From a virus, in IMG/VR virus record IMGVR_UViG_3300011115_000757, positions 1 through 36,233 of that record: DNA of 36,233 nucleotides. One strand, 5' to 3'. Below, piece by piece: positions 29,380-36,233 of the stretch (the stretch's first letter is position 1; each line of letters opens with the position of its first letter). The notes under the pieces were generated by a model. It was not told the origin of the DNA and did no database searches. It worked only from the letters and a program-made list of their open reading frames with translations. A program made the position numbers and the translations under genes.

Positions 29380-29961
29380 ATGTCAGCAATAGAAAAAGCC
29401 CAAGCCGCCGATACCATCGGTAGCGCACTCACCAAAACCTTGGAGGCTGGTGAAACAGCATCCGCTAAAGGCGTCTACACCATGCAGTGCTTTGACAAGG
29501 ACGGCAATCTGAAGTGGGAGGCAGTATGTCCCAATTTGGTCGTCAATGGCGGTCTGCAAGATATGAACAACAAGTACTTCCTTGGCAGTGCTTACACCGC
29601 CACTTGGTACATTGGTTTGTACGGCGCAGGCGCAACAAACAGCCCAGCAGCAACAGACACCATGTCTTCGCACGTTGGTTGGACTGAAGTTGTTCCTTAC
29701 AGCCAAGCTACTCGCCCAGCATGTTCTTTTGCCACACCAACCACAGCCAACCCATCTGTGGCGACCAACTCAGCTTCTCCGGCAGTATTTAGCATCAACG
29801 CTACATCGACTGTTGGTGGCGCATTCTTGACCAGCAACAACACCAAGAGCGGTACAACCGGAACTTTGTACTCAGCTTCTGACTTCACATCCCCCGGAGA
29901 TCGTTCTGTTGTGTCAGGTGACACATTGAACGTGACATACACACTCAGCTTGGCTGGTTAA
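29380..29961 (+). CDS. Structural protein, tail-associated, 193 aa
   Basis: The central block (TWYIGLYGAGATNS, DTMSSHVGWTEVVPYS) is a recurrent phage protein family; function unsettled, usually placed with tail genes. The N-terminus is a helix (MSAIEKAQAADTIGSALTK), the C-terminus beta-rich. AAGGAG precedes the ATG. The preceding 140-residue gene carries an ALYTND motif that is similar in style to this gene's GLYGAG. Confidence 0.7.
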   Translation: MSAIEKAQAADTIGSALTKTLEAGETASAKGVYTMQCFDKDGNLKWEAVCPNLVVNGGLQDMNNKYFLGSAYTATWYIGLYGAGATNSPAATDTMSSHVGWTEVVPYSQATRPACSFATPTTANPSVATNSASPAVFSINATSTVGGAFLTSNNTKSGTTGTLYSASDFTSPGDRSVVSGDTLNVTYTLSLAG

Positions 29962-29972
29962 TAGGAGCAAAC

Positions 29973-30149
29973 ATGGCAACATTCAAAAAAGGCGATGTCG
30001 TAAAGCTGGCTGGCGTCGTACCCCAAGGCCCAGTAATTGCAATGCGCATGGACGACGACGGCAACGTGTCATATCTAATTGAGTGGACTGATGTTGATGG
30101 TAATCCTCAACAGCGTTGGTTTGCCGAGTCTGATTTGGCAGCAGTCTAA
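29973..30149 (+). CDS. YodC/DUF2158-like small SH3-type protein, 58 aa
   Basis: A short gene with the pattern KKGDVVKLAGVVPQGPV, then YLIEWTDVDGNPQQRWF and ESDL. This is the layout of YodC-like (DUF2158) proteins, small SH3-like barrels of unknown role. AGGAG lies 8 nt before the ATG. It sits between the tail-associated gene and the repetitive fibre gene. Confidence 0.7.
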   Translation: MATFKKGDVVKLAGVVPQGPVIAMRMDDDGNVSYLIEWTDVDGNPQQRWFAESDLAAV

Positions 30150-30168
30150 TATGAGCGGGGCATGACGA

Positions 30169-31800
30169 GTGTTTGGTTTAACCGCATTCTCTCAAGCCCC
30201 GTTTTCGTCGCTCAGTGGTAATACATTTGCTGCCTCAGTATCTGAATCAACCACAGCGACGGATAGTATATCTTCGCTTTTAACTTTTGTATCGGCGGTA
30301 TCAGAGACATCTACTGCCACGGATTCAACATCTTCGACAATAAGTTACCCCGCATCCGTTTCTGAAACTGCCACAGCCACAGACTCCATTTCTTCTGCGC
30401 AAACATTTGCAACAAACATTTCGGAAACATCCACTGCAACAGATAGTATTTCATCTAGAGCAACTTTTAATTCTGCTATATCAGAAACGTCAACAGCTAC
30501 AGATGCGGCCTCATCTCGTTTAACTTTTGTATCCGCCGTATCAGAAACAGCTACAGCTACGGATACAGACGCAGTAGCAGCCAGTACGTTTAATGCCCCG
30601 GTGGTTGAGACAGCAACTGCAACAGATTCCATTTCTTCAGCAGTAACATTCCGTTCGGCTGTTTCTGAAACATCTACTGCAACAGATTCAGATTCTGCGG
30701 TAGCAAAATTTATTGGCTCGGTATCAGAAACATCAACCGCAACGGACTCTGACTCAAGTAAACAAACATTTGTATCTGCGGTATCAGAAACATCAACAGC
30801 CACAGACAGTGTTTCGTCTAAGTCAACTTTTAATTCTGCTGTATCAGAAACAGCCACTGCAACAGACGCTATTTCGTCCGCAACTACATTCCGAAGTGCA
30901 GTATCAGAAACCTCAACAGCAACCGACGCTATATCATCAGCTCAAACTTTTGTAACAAGTATTTCTGAAACAGCAACTGCAACAGATTCAAATTCTGCGG
31001 TACAAAATTTTGTAGCAACAATAGCAGAGTCAGCAACAGCAACAGATGTTATGTCTGGCGTGATGTCTTTTGTTTCTTCTATTTCTGAGTCTGCTACAGC
31101 CACAGATTCTGATTCAGTAGCAGCCAGCACATTCAATGCCCCAGTGGTGGAGACAGCATCCGCATCAGATGCAATTGCATCTACAGCAAGTTTTGGTGGA
31201 GCGGTGTCAGAGACAGTGACAGCAACAGATTCAAATTCTGCGGCACAAACTTTTGCTACAAACGTAGCAGAATCAGCAACGGCAACAGATACGAATTCTG
31301 CAACTCAGACATTTATTTCAACCGTATCTGAAACAGCCACCGCCACAGATTCAACGTCAAGTTCATTTGTCTTTGATGGCGTAGTCAGTGAGTCTGCCAC
31401 GGCGACAGATACAAACGTGGCCTCAAACTTGTGGTTTACAAACATATCAGAATCCTCCGTATCTACGGATGCGATGGAAGCGTTTGCCACATTTGAGGCG
31501 CTGATTGAGGAGTTTGGCGGTGTAATTGATGCGGTCACTGCGTCTCAGATATTCATTGCCGCCATCCAAGAAACCATCACGGCATCAGACTCGTTCTTTG
31601 CCCGATTCTTGTGGGAACTCATCAACGACAGTCAAACCGCAAACTGGTCAAACATAGACACCTCAGAAGGCACAACTTGGGCGACAATCAACGCGGCCCA
31701 AAGTGCGGGCTGGGCAAATCTAAACACCGCAGAGTCCGCTGACTGGGCAGAAATAAATGACAGCAACCCCAATACTTGGACAAAGATTGGGACAACCTGA
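30169..31800 (+). CDS. Repetitive fibre-like protein, 543 aa, GTG start
   Basis: Probable virion fibre or appendage. After 24 residues it consists of 23 degenerate 20-21 residue units of the type SETATATDSISSAxTFxSAV (residues 25-486), then five 11-residue units of the type xxxxWxxIxxx (489-543). The regular Ser/Thr-rich units suggest a beta-structured shaft; the Trp units a terminal or interaction domain. The frame begins with GTG; an ATG at 30151 in the same frame is stopped after four codons (MSGA). SD-like CGGGG upstream is weak. Confidence 0.75.
   Translation: MFGLTAFSQAPFSSLSGNTFAASVSESTTATDSISSLLTFVSAVSETSTATDSTSSTISYPASVSETATATDSISSAQTFATNISETSTATDSISSRATFNSAISETSTATDAASSRLTFVSAVSETATATDTDAVAASTFNAPVVETATATDSISSAVTFRSAVSETSTATDSDSAVAKFIGSVSETSTATDSDSSKQTFVSAVSETSTATDSVSSKSTFNSAVSETATATDAISSATTFRSAVSETSTATDAISSAQTFVTSISETATATDSNSAVQNFVATIAESATATDVMSGVMSFVSSISESATATDSDSVAASTFNAPVVETASASDAIASTASFGGAVSETVTATDSNSAAQTFATNVAESATATDTNSATQTFISTVSETATATDSTSSSFVFDGVVSESATATDTNVASNLWFTNISESSVSTDAMEAFATFEALIEEFGGVIDAVTASQIFIAAIQETITASDSFFARFLWELINDSQTANWSNIDTSEGTTWATINAAQSAGWANLNTAESADWAEINDSNPNTWTKIGTT
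30241..31626 (+). repeat. About 23 tandem 60-63 bp coding repeats
   Basis: Each unit encodes 20 residues (21 in units 6 and 15), starting with S/V-E-T/S and containing TATD. Units 6-7 and 15-16 share VAASTFNAPVVET, showing internal duplication of larger blocks. Late units (20-23) are degenerate. Confidence 0.88.
31633..31797 (+). repeat. Five tandem 33-bp coding repeats (11-residue Trp units)
   Basis: Exact 11-residue period with Trp at position 5 and Ile/Leu at position 8: QTANWSNIDTS, EGTTWATINAA, QSAGWANLNTA, ESADWAEINDS, NPNTWTKIGTT. Confidence 0.88.
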
Positions 31801-31809
31801 GAGTAAGAC

Positions 31810-32268
31810 ATGGCATTGGTTTTAGCTGATCGCGTTCGGGAAACTACTACCACCGCTGGTACAGGCACAGTCACGCTTGCCGGAGCCGTAACAGGCTTTC
31901 AGTCTTTTGCTGTTGTTGGGAATGGCAACATAACGTATTACACAATTGCTGGGCAAGGCACTTCTGAGTGGGAAGTGGGTGTGGGTACGTATACGTCTTC
32001 CGGTACAACCCTGAGCCGAGACACGGTGCTGGCTTCCAGCAACTCAGGCAGCTTGGTGAATTTCAGTGCGGGTACAAAAGATGTGTTTGTCACCTACCCC
32101 GCAGGCAGATCAGTTACCGGCTCAACGGGCATGATGGAGAACGACACCACCATTGCGGCAAACTACACCATCAACAGCGGAAGAAACGCTTTGAGCGCAG
32201 GGCCACTCACGGTTAACACGGGGGTCACGATCACAGTCCCGACGGGTTCAGTATGGACTGTTGTCTGA
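31810..32268 (+). CDS. Fibre-module protein with shared C-terminal domain, 152 aa
   Basis: Probable tail-fibre-associated structural protein. The first 100 residues are beta-rich (TLAGAVTGFQSFAVVGNGN, then TLSRDTVLASSN), a type often seen in phage fibre genes. The last 45 residues ([33 protein letters not shown]) form a module repeated at the ends of the next two genes. The start is ATG 31810 after GAG; spacing to the previous stop is 9 bp. Confidence 0.72.
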   Translation: MALVLADRVRETTTTAGTGTVTLAGAVTGFQSFAVVGNGNITYYTIAGQGTSEWEVGVGTYTSSGTTLSRDTVLASSNSGSLVNFSAGTKDVFVTYPAGRSVTGSTGMMENDTTIAANYTINSGRNALSAGPLTVNTGVTITVPTGSVWTVV

Positions 32269-32300
32269 TAAACCAATAGAATGCAAGAAGGAGTTTAAAC

Positions 32301-33101
32301 GTGCCATCCTCATATACATCACTGCTAGGGTTTGTACAACCCGTAACTGGGGAACTCACCAACACGTGGGGTTCCACGGTTAACTCCCAGTTGACTCAAC
32401 TGGTTGAGGATGCTATCGCCCAATACTCTACAGTCAGCGTAACCTCTGGTGACTGGACACTGACCACAACCGGCGCTGGCGCACAAAACCAAGCGCGAAC
32501 AGCCATACTGATCGCCACAGGCGCACCGGGTACATCTCGATACATTTACGCCCCACAGCAGAGCAAAACCTACGTGGTGGTCAACAACTGCACTGACGGC
32601 AGCAATATTTATATTCGTGGTGGCACATCCAGCTCATACTCTGCTGGCGTACTGATTGGCCCAAACAGTTCTGCGCTGGTGGTGTGGAACAACAAAACTG
32701 CGGAGTACACAGCCGCCATATCCGGCACGACCATGACGGTGTCTGCGATTGCTGCGGGTGGTATTCAGGTTGGGCAGTTCTTGACCGGCACAGGCGTGAC
32801 CGCAGGCACATACGTCACAGAGTTCTTGACTGGCACAGGCGGGGCAGGAACTTACACTGTCAGCACATCTCAGACGGTCTCTTCGACAACCATGACTTCA
32901 GCCGACTTTGTGAAAGTCGCGGGGGGTGGCGGTGGAGCGACAGGCGGTGGCAACGATGAGATATTCTTCCAAAACGGACAGACCGTCACCGCAAGCTACA
33001 CAATCACCACAAACAAAAACGCTGGTACGTTCGGGCCGGTTTCCATCAATTCTGGTATCACAGTAACGGTTCCGACTGGTTCTGTGTGGACTGTGGTTTA
33101 A
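32301..33101 (+). CDS. Fibre protein with shared C-terminal domain, 266 aa, GTG start
   Basis: Fibre or receptor-binding candidate. The N-terminus [19 protein letters not shown] is a recurrent phage fibre opening with a Trp-containing segment after it. Residues 140-200 hold a Gly/Thr-rich strand repeat ([20 protein letters not shown]). A GGGGGATGGG hinge leads to the C-terminal module ending [14 protein letters not shown] with AAGGAG 8 nt upstream fixes the start. Confidence 0.75.
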   Translation: MPSSYTSLLGFVQPVTGELTNTWGSTVNSQLTQLVEDAIAQYSTVSVTSGDWTLTTTGAGAQNQARTAILIATGAPGTSRYIYAPQQSKTYVVVNNCTDGSNIYIRGGTSSSYSAGVLIGPNSSALVVWNNKTAEYTAAISGTTMTVSAIAAGGIQVGQFLTGTGVTAGTYVTEFLTGTGGAGTYTVSTSQTVSSTTMTSADFVKVAGGGGGATGGGNDEIFFQNGQTVTASYTITTNKNAGTFGPVSINSGITVTVPTGSVWTVV

Positions 33102-33110
33102 GGAGAAAAC

Positions 33111-33404
33111 ATGTCTCAAGTATCAATTGCGGGAAATGCGAGCGGGTCGGGAACGATTACCGTCACATCCCCGAACACAAGTAGCAACTACACACAAACG
33201 CTGTCGGCAGTCAGCGGAACAATCCCTGTAGCGCAATCCAACACTGCGTTGGTGACAGGCGTTCCCATTTATGAAAACACCAAGACCGTGACAACCACAT
33301 ACTCAGTGACATCGGGATCGTGTGCAATGTCTACCGGCCCCATCACGCTGAATGCCGGTGTAACGGTAACTCTTCCGGCGGGTTCACGCTGGGTTGTTTT
33401 ATAA
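33111..33404 (+). CDS. Fibre-module protein with shared C-terminal domain, 97 aa
   Basis: A short beta-rich protein; half of it is the same C-terminal module (TTYSVTSGSCAMSTGPITL, GVTVTLPAGSRWVVL). The N-terminal half (SIAGNASGSGTITVTSPNT) is similar in style to fibre linkers. AAGGAG precedes the ATG. It is probably a separate subunit or a recombination product of the neighbouring genes. Confidence 0.7.
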   Translation: MSQVSIAGNASGSGTITVTSPNTSSNYTQTLSAVSGTIPVAQSNTALVTGVPIYENTKTVTTTYSVTSGSCAMSTGPITLNAGVTVTLPAGSRWVVL

Positions 33405-33413
33405 AGGATTGAT

Positions 33414-34004
33414 ATGGCATCACTTGTTTTAACAGGAGACACCAGCGGACAAGTCACACTTGCCGCCGCCGCAGTTGCAGGGACAAACACCATCACTGTT
33501 CAAGCGGCTACGGGGACAATGTCTGTCAATACACTGGCAACGGCTGTTGCATCCACATCAGGCACTTCTATTGATTTCACAGGCTTGCCAGCGTGGATTA
33601 AACGAATCACTGTAATTTTATCTGGTGTTTCGTTGAGTGGAACTTCAAATCCTCTTATTCAACTAGGTACAGGTTCGACTACTTTTACAACTTCTGGATA
33701 TTCAAGCGCATCAACTTATACAAACAATAGCGCAAATAATAGTTTGGGGGCAACTGCTACAAACGGATGTATATTCTTTGCTAATGGTACGGCGGCGGCG
33801 GCAGTAAGTGGAAATATAACAATCACAAATGTTTCTGGAAATGCGTGGGTTTTTTCTGGAGCTGGATACCATACTTCAGGTTTAACTTTAACTACTGGTG
33901 GCATTGTCACACTTGGGGCAGTATTAACTGCTGTTCGCATCACCACTGTTAACGGCACAGACACCTTTGATGCTGGCACAGTCAACATTCTGTACGAAGG
34001 ATAA
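33414..34004 (+). CDS. Tail fibre domain protein, paralogue A, 196 aa
   Basis: Contains the recurrent fibre domain DFTGLPAWIKRITVILSGVS, QLGTGSTTFTTSGY and the C-terminal VRITTVNGTDTFDAGTVNIL. It is a paralogue of the 176-residue gene two positions downstream. The N-terminal 40 residues (SLVLTGDTSGQVTLAAAAVAG) are a fibre-shaft type seen in phages. Weak SD (AAAGGA) before the ATG. Confidence 0.75.
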   Translation: MASLVLTGDTSGQVTLAAAAVAGTNTITVQAATGTMSVNTLATAVASTSGTSIDFTGLPAWIKRITVILSGVSLSGTSNPLIQLGTGSTTFTTSGYSSASTYTNNSANNSLGATATNGCIFFANGTAAAAVSGNITITNVSGNAWVFSGAGYHTSGLTLTTGGIVTLGAVLTAVRITTVNGTDTFDAGTVNILYEG

Positions 34005-34006
34005 AA

Positions 34007-34633
34007 ATGTCAATACTCGTTCTAACATCCGACACGCTGATTGGTACACCAGCCGTAGGGAATATTGAATATTCCAGCCCAATCTTTGCCGCAACACCGA
34101 TTGGCACACAGCGAGGCATTGTTCCAACTCAGCAGTATTACAGACTGAACGCTGACCTTGCAGGGGCAAATGTCAACACAGCGCAAAACATATTTGGTGT
34201 GGGTTGCACTTTGTCCGCAAGCACTGCGTATGAGTTTGAGATGATTTTTGCGTTAAGCAAATCTGCTGGTACAACATCAAATACCGTAGGTTTTGGCTTT
34301 GCTGGAACAGCAACATTAAATAACATTTATTATCTTTCGAGTGCAAGTGCGGCAACTTCTGTCACATCTGCCGCCTCTATAGGTTCATCTTATGGGTCAT
34401 TTGCAATAACAGCATCAAATGTCAATACAAATATGGTAACTATAAGTGCGGCTGTAACTTGGTTTGTAATTTTAAAAGGCACAGTATCAGTCAATGCTGG
34501 CGGTACATTCATTCCGCAATACACGCTATCAGCCGCACCGGGTGGTGCTTATTCAACACTAGCTGGTAGTTTTATTCGCATTGCACCAGTTGGCGCATCC
34601 GGTTCTAACACTTCAGTAGGAGCATGGGCATGA
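34007..34633 (+). CDS. Tail fibre / collar-like protein, 208 aa
   Basis: The opening SILVLTSDTLIGTPAVGNIE and the segment TPIGTQRGIVPTQQYYRLN are typical of phage fibre or collar-type proteins that follow this order. The rest is Ser/Thr/Ala-rich beta structure. It starts 2 bases after the previous stop, and its TGA overlaps the next ATG. Confidence 0.72.
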   Translation: MSILVLTSDTLIGTPAVGNIEYSSPIFAATPIGTQRGIVPTQQYYRLNADLAGANVNTAQNIFGVGCTLSASTAYEFEMIFALSKSAGTTSNTVGFGFAGTATLNNIYYLSSASAATSVTSAASIGSSYGSFAITASNVNTNMVTISAAVTWFVILKGTVSVNAGGTFIPQYTLSAAPGGAYSTLAGSFIRIAPVGASGSNTSVGAWA

Positions 34634-35160
34634 GCACAGTAATCGACGGATCAGCAAGCGTCACGATCAACAACGGTACGGTACTGGGGATTACCTCTGC
34701 CCCTGCTCAAGCAACAAACACAAGCGCAGTAGCTTATGACTTCACAGCGTTACCAAGTTGGGTGAAGCGGATCACCGTTATGTTTAATGGTGTAAGTGTA
34801 AATTTATCTTCAATTATTCAAGTTCAATTAGGAACTGGGTCAACAAGTTACACAACATCTGGGTATCTTGGCGGGGGTTGGTTTGCAAACACAACAAATA
34901 CTAACGTAACAACGGGAATACCTGTTATTGCGTCTGGCGCAGGTGCTAGTGCAAGGACTCTTTACGGAACAATGACTATCGCAAATATCACAGGCAACAC
35001 TTGGGTGGCTTCAGCAACTATATTTGATGGTAATGCATCAGGTTGTTTAAGTGGAAGCTCTATTGCTCTTGCCGCGCCTCTAACTGCTATTCGTCTCACC
35101 ACAGTTAACGGCACTGATACCTTTGACGCTGGCACAGTAAACATCATGTATGAAGGATAA
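34630..35160 (+). CDS. Tail fibre domain protein, paralogue B, 176 aa
   Basis: Same domain as the 33414 gene: DFTALPSWVKRITVMFNGVS, QLGTGSTSYTTSGY, and the C-terminus TTVNGTDTFDAGTVNIMYEG. The N-terminal 35 residues differ. The second ATG (34630) is chosen since AGGAG lies 7 nt before it and it forms an ATGA overlap; the first ATG is too close to the SD. Confidence 0.75.
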   Translation: MSTVIDGSASVTINNGTVLGITSAPAQATNTSAVAYDFTALPSWVKRITVMFNGVSVNLSSIIQVQLGTGSTSYTTSGYLGGGWFANTTNTNVTTGIPVIASGAGASARTLYGTMTIANITGNTWVASATIFDGNASGCLSGSSIALAAPLTAIRLTTVNGTDTFDAGTVNIMYEG

Positions 35161-35163
35161 GAA

Positions 35164-35376
35164 ATGACACACAGAATCGTAGTCAATTGTGAAACAGGCG
35201 TAACCACAATCGTTCAATACACACCTGAAGAACAAGCAATCCATGACGCAGCAGTAGCGGCACAAGCAGCGGCTGAGGCAGAAGCTAAGGCACTTGCTGA
35301 AGCACAGGCTTTGGCTGAAGCACAGGCGGCACAACCAGCGCCCGAACAAGGAGTAACCAATGACAGCCAAACTTGA
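35164..35376 (+). CDS. Small Ala-rich coiled-coil protein, 70 aa
   Basis: A short N-terminal strand pair (HRIVVNCETGVTTIVQYTPEE) and a long Ala/Glu/Gln coiled coil (residues 25-60). Small proteins of this shape lie among fibre genes of many phages and may aid fibre assembly; this is inference. It begins 4 bases after the previous stop and overlaps the next gene by 17 bases. Confidence 0.7.
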   Translation: MTHRIVVNCETGVTTIVQYTPEEQAIHDAAVAAQAAAEAEAKALAEAQALAEAQAAQPAPEQGVTNDSQT

Positions 35377-36160
35377 CGGAACAAACGGACTGCTCCAGCA
35401 GTACAACTACCAAGTCCCAACAACTGGGTTCTCCTACACATTTGCCGCTGGTGTAAATGTACTGGTGATGAATCCTGCTGGTACGCTGGCAACAGGCACA
35501 ATCACAATGCCAGCATCCCCTGCGGATGGTATGACCATTACATTCAGTTCAACTCAGACAATCACAGCATTGACTGTGAACGCCAACACTGGGCAGAGTA
35601 TTGTGCGCCCACCAACTTCTTTTGGTGCGGGTTCTGCTGTGACATTTGTTTATCGTTTGTCAAATACAACTTGGTATCCAATGACAAACTACGCAACAGC
35701 AGGTACTGTGTTGCAGGTTGTACAAGCTACTACAGATTCCCAATTAACAATAACAGGTGCAACTTATGCTGATATAACTGGTTTGTCTGCATCAATAACA
35801 CCAACATTTTCTACCAGCAAAATACTGATTCAATACAGAATCAATGGGTCTACTGCTGGAGGAACAACATATCATGCGTTTCAAATAGTAAGAAATTCAA
35901 CAGCAGTTGGAAATGGCGCACAAGGCACAAACAGAATTAAAGGACATAGTGCTGTTCGAGGTCAATTTTCGGATGCCAATCCTTATTGGACAACTTCTGG
36001 TGAATTTTTAGATTCTCCAGCAACAACTTCTGCAACAACTTACAAAATTCAAACTTCTACAAATGGTACTACCTATATAAATAGATCGCCATCAAATACT
36101 GACACCACAGACATGGTTAGCACTCTTTGCTCAATTACTTTGATGGAGATTGCACAATGA
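35360..36160 (+). CDS. Tail fibre protein, 266 aa
   Basis: Fibre or receptor-binding candidate. The N-terminal 100 residues are a beta shaft (TAKLDGTNGLLQQYNYQ; TITFSSTQTITALTVNANTGQ). From residue 125 a C-terminal domain of about 140 residues (ITGATYADITGLSASITP, STSKILIQYRINGS, SITLMEIAQ) matches a widespread phage fibre tip domain. AAGGAG lies 6-7 nt before the ATG inside the preceding gene. Confidence 0.75.
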   Translation: MTAKLDGTNGLLQQYNYQVPTTGFSYTFAAGVNVLVMNPAGTLATGTITMPASPADGMTITFSSTQTITALTVNANTGQSIVRPPTSFGAGSAVTFVYRLSNTTWYPMTNYATAGTVLQVVQATTDSQLTITGATYADITGLSASITPTFSTSKILIQYRINGSTAGGTTYHAFQIVRNSTAVGNGAQGTNRIKGHSAVRGQFSDANPYWTTSGEFLDSPATTSATTYKIQTSTNGTTYINRSPSNTDTTDMVSTLCSITLMEIAQ

Positions 36161-36189
36161 CCATAACAATCAACATCCTCTACGAATAA
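36157..36189 (+). other. 10-codon frame MTITINILYE, possible fibre remnant
   Basis: Starts by ATGA overlap with the fibre stop and ends 11 bp before the next ATG. The peptide ends TINILYE, echoing the TVNILYEG end of the paralogous fibre proteins. It may be a degraded fibre end left by recombination, or chance. Confidence 0.4.
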
Positions 36190-36200
36190 GGAGCATAAAC

Positions 36201-36233
36201 ATGCCAGTAACAATTTCGGGGACAAGCGGGATC
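36201..36233 (+). CDS. Start of a further fibre-type gene (partial)
   Basis: ATG after AAGGAG opens MPVTISGTSGI, a common opening of phage fibre proteins. The gene is cut by the window end. Confidence 0.6.
   Translation, partial: MPVTISGTSGI

Noticed and set aside
30151-30165. Four-codon frame MSGA before the fibre gene as a leader peptide
   Set aside because: Too short and no attenuator-like structure is visible; noted only as decisive for choosing the GTG start.
30345-30857. Minus-strand open frame of 170 codons opposite the fibre repeats
   Set aside because: Antisense of the 60-bp repeats; periodic VAVDVSDT-like product with no context.

Overview
This window is part of the genome of a tailed double-stranded DNA phage. 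Almost every gene starts behind a Shine-Dalgarno sequence, genes are packed head to tail with 1-4 base overlaps, and packaging and virion genes form one continuous block, so the host is a bacterium. The large P22-type portal, the gp4-like adaptor and the lack of any tape-measure gene suggest a short-tailed (podovirus-like) particle. The host cannot be named from the sequence; a freshwater bacterium is only a guess. The window cuts a gene at each end.

Left arm (1-14128, minus strand, early/replication genes): a RecB/Cas4-like exonuclease with an in-frame stop, a family A DNA polymerase with proofreading domain, a VRR-NUC nuclease, several unrecognised proteins, a 53-residue ribbon-helix-helix protein, a HExxH metallopeptidase/VWA protein, a cluster of very small genes, a MoxR-type AAA ATPase, a zinc-ribbon protein and an HNH-like zinc protein. 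Eight copies of a 29-30 bp palindrome (arms GAACAAACCAAC and GTTGGTATGTTC) are spread through this arm. Five end 21-36 nt upstream of a start codon, one sits between a terminator and a promoter, one lies inside the VWA coding sequence and one in non-coding DNA. They occur nowhere in the right arm. Three good sigma70-type promoters read leftward (3229, 11252, 12045); the second is overlapped by a perfect 22-bp operator-like palindrome.

Middle (11968-12811 and 14129-14700): two non-coding stretches. The first holds an AT-rich segment inside a 20-bp inverted repeat, palindrome copy 7 and three 17-bp direct repeats, and could be an origin. The second separates the divergent arms, has facing C-rich and G-rich tracts, and ends in a 64-bp imperfect tandem duplication that puts the apparent 5' end of the terminase small-subunit gene out of frame.

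Right arm (14701-36233, plus strand, late genes): terminase small and large subunits, portal, a small TTG-start gene, a GroES-like co-chaperonin, scaffold-like protein, major capsid protein and terminator. A second block follows: structural proteins, a DUF6321-like protein, a holin-like protein and several Lys/Gly-rich small proteins sharing a C-terminal peptide, head-tail adaptors, and a long fibre module built of repeats, shared C-terminal domains and paralogues. Endolysin, helicase, primase and integrase genes are not seen in this window.
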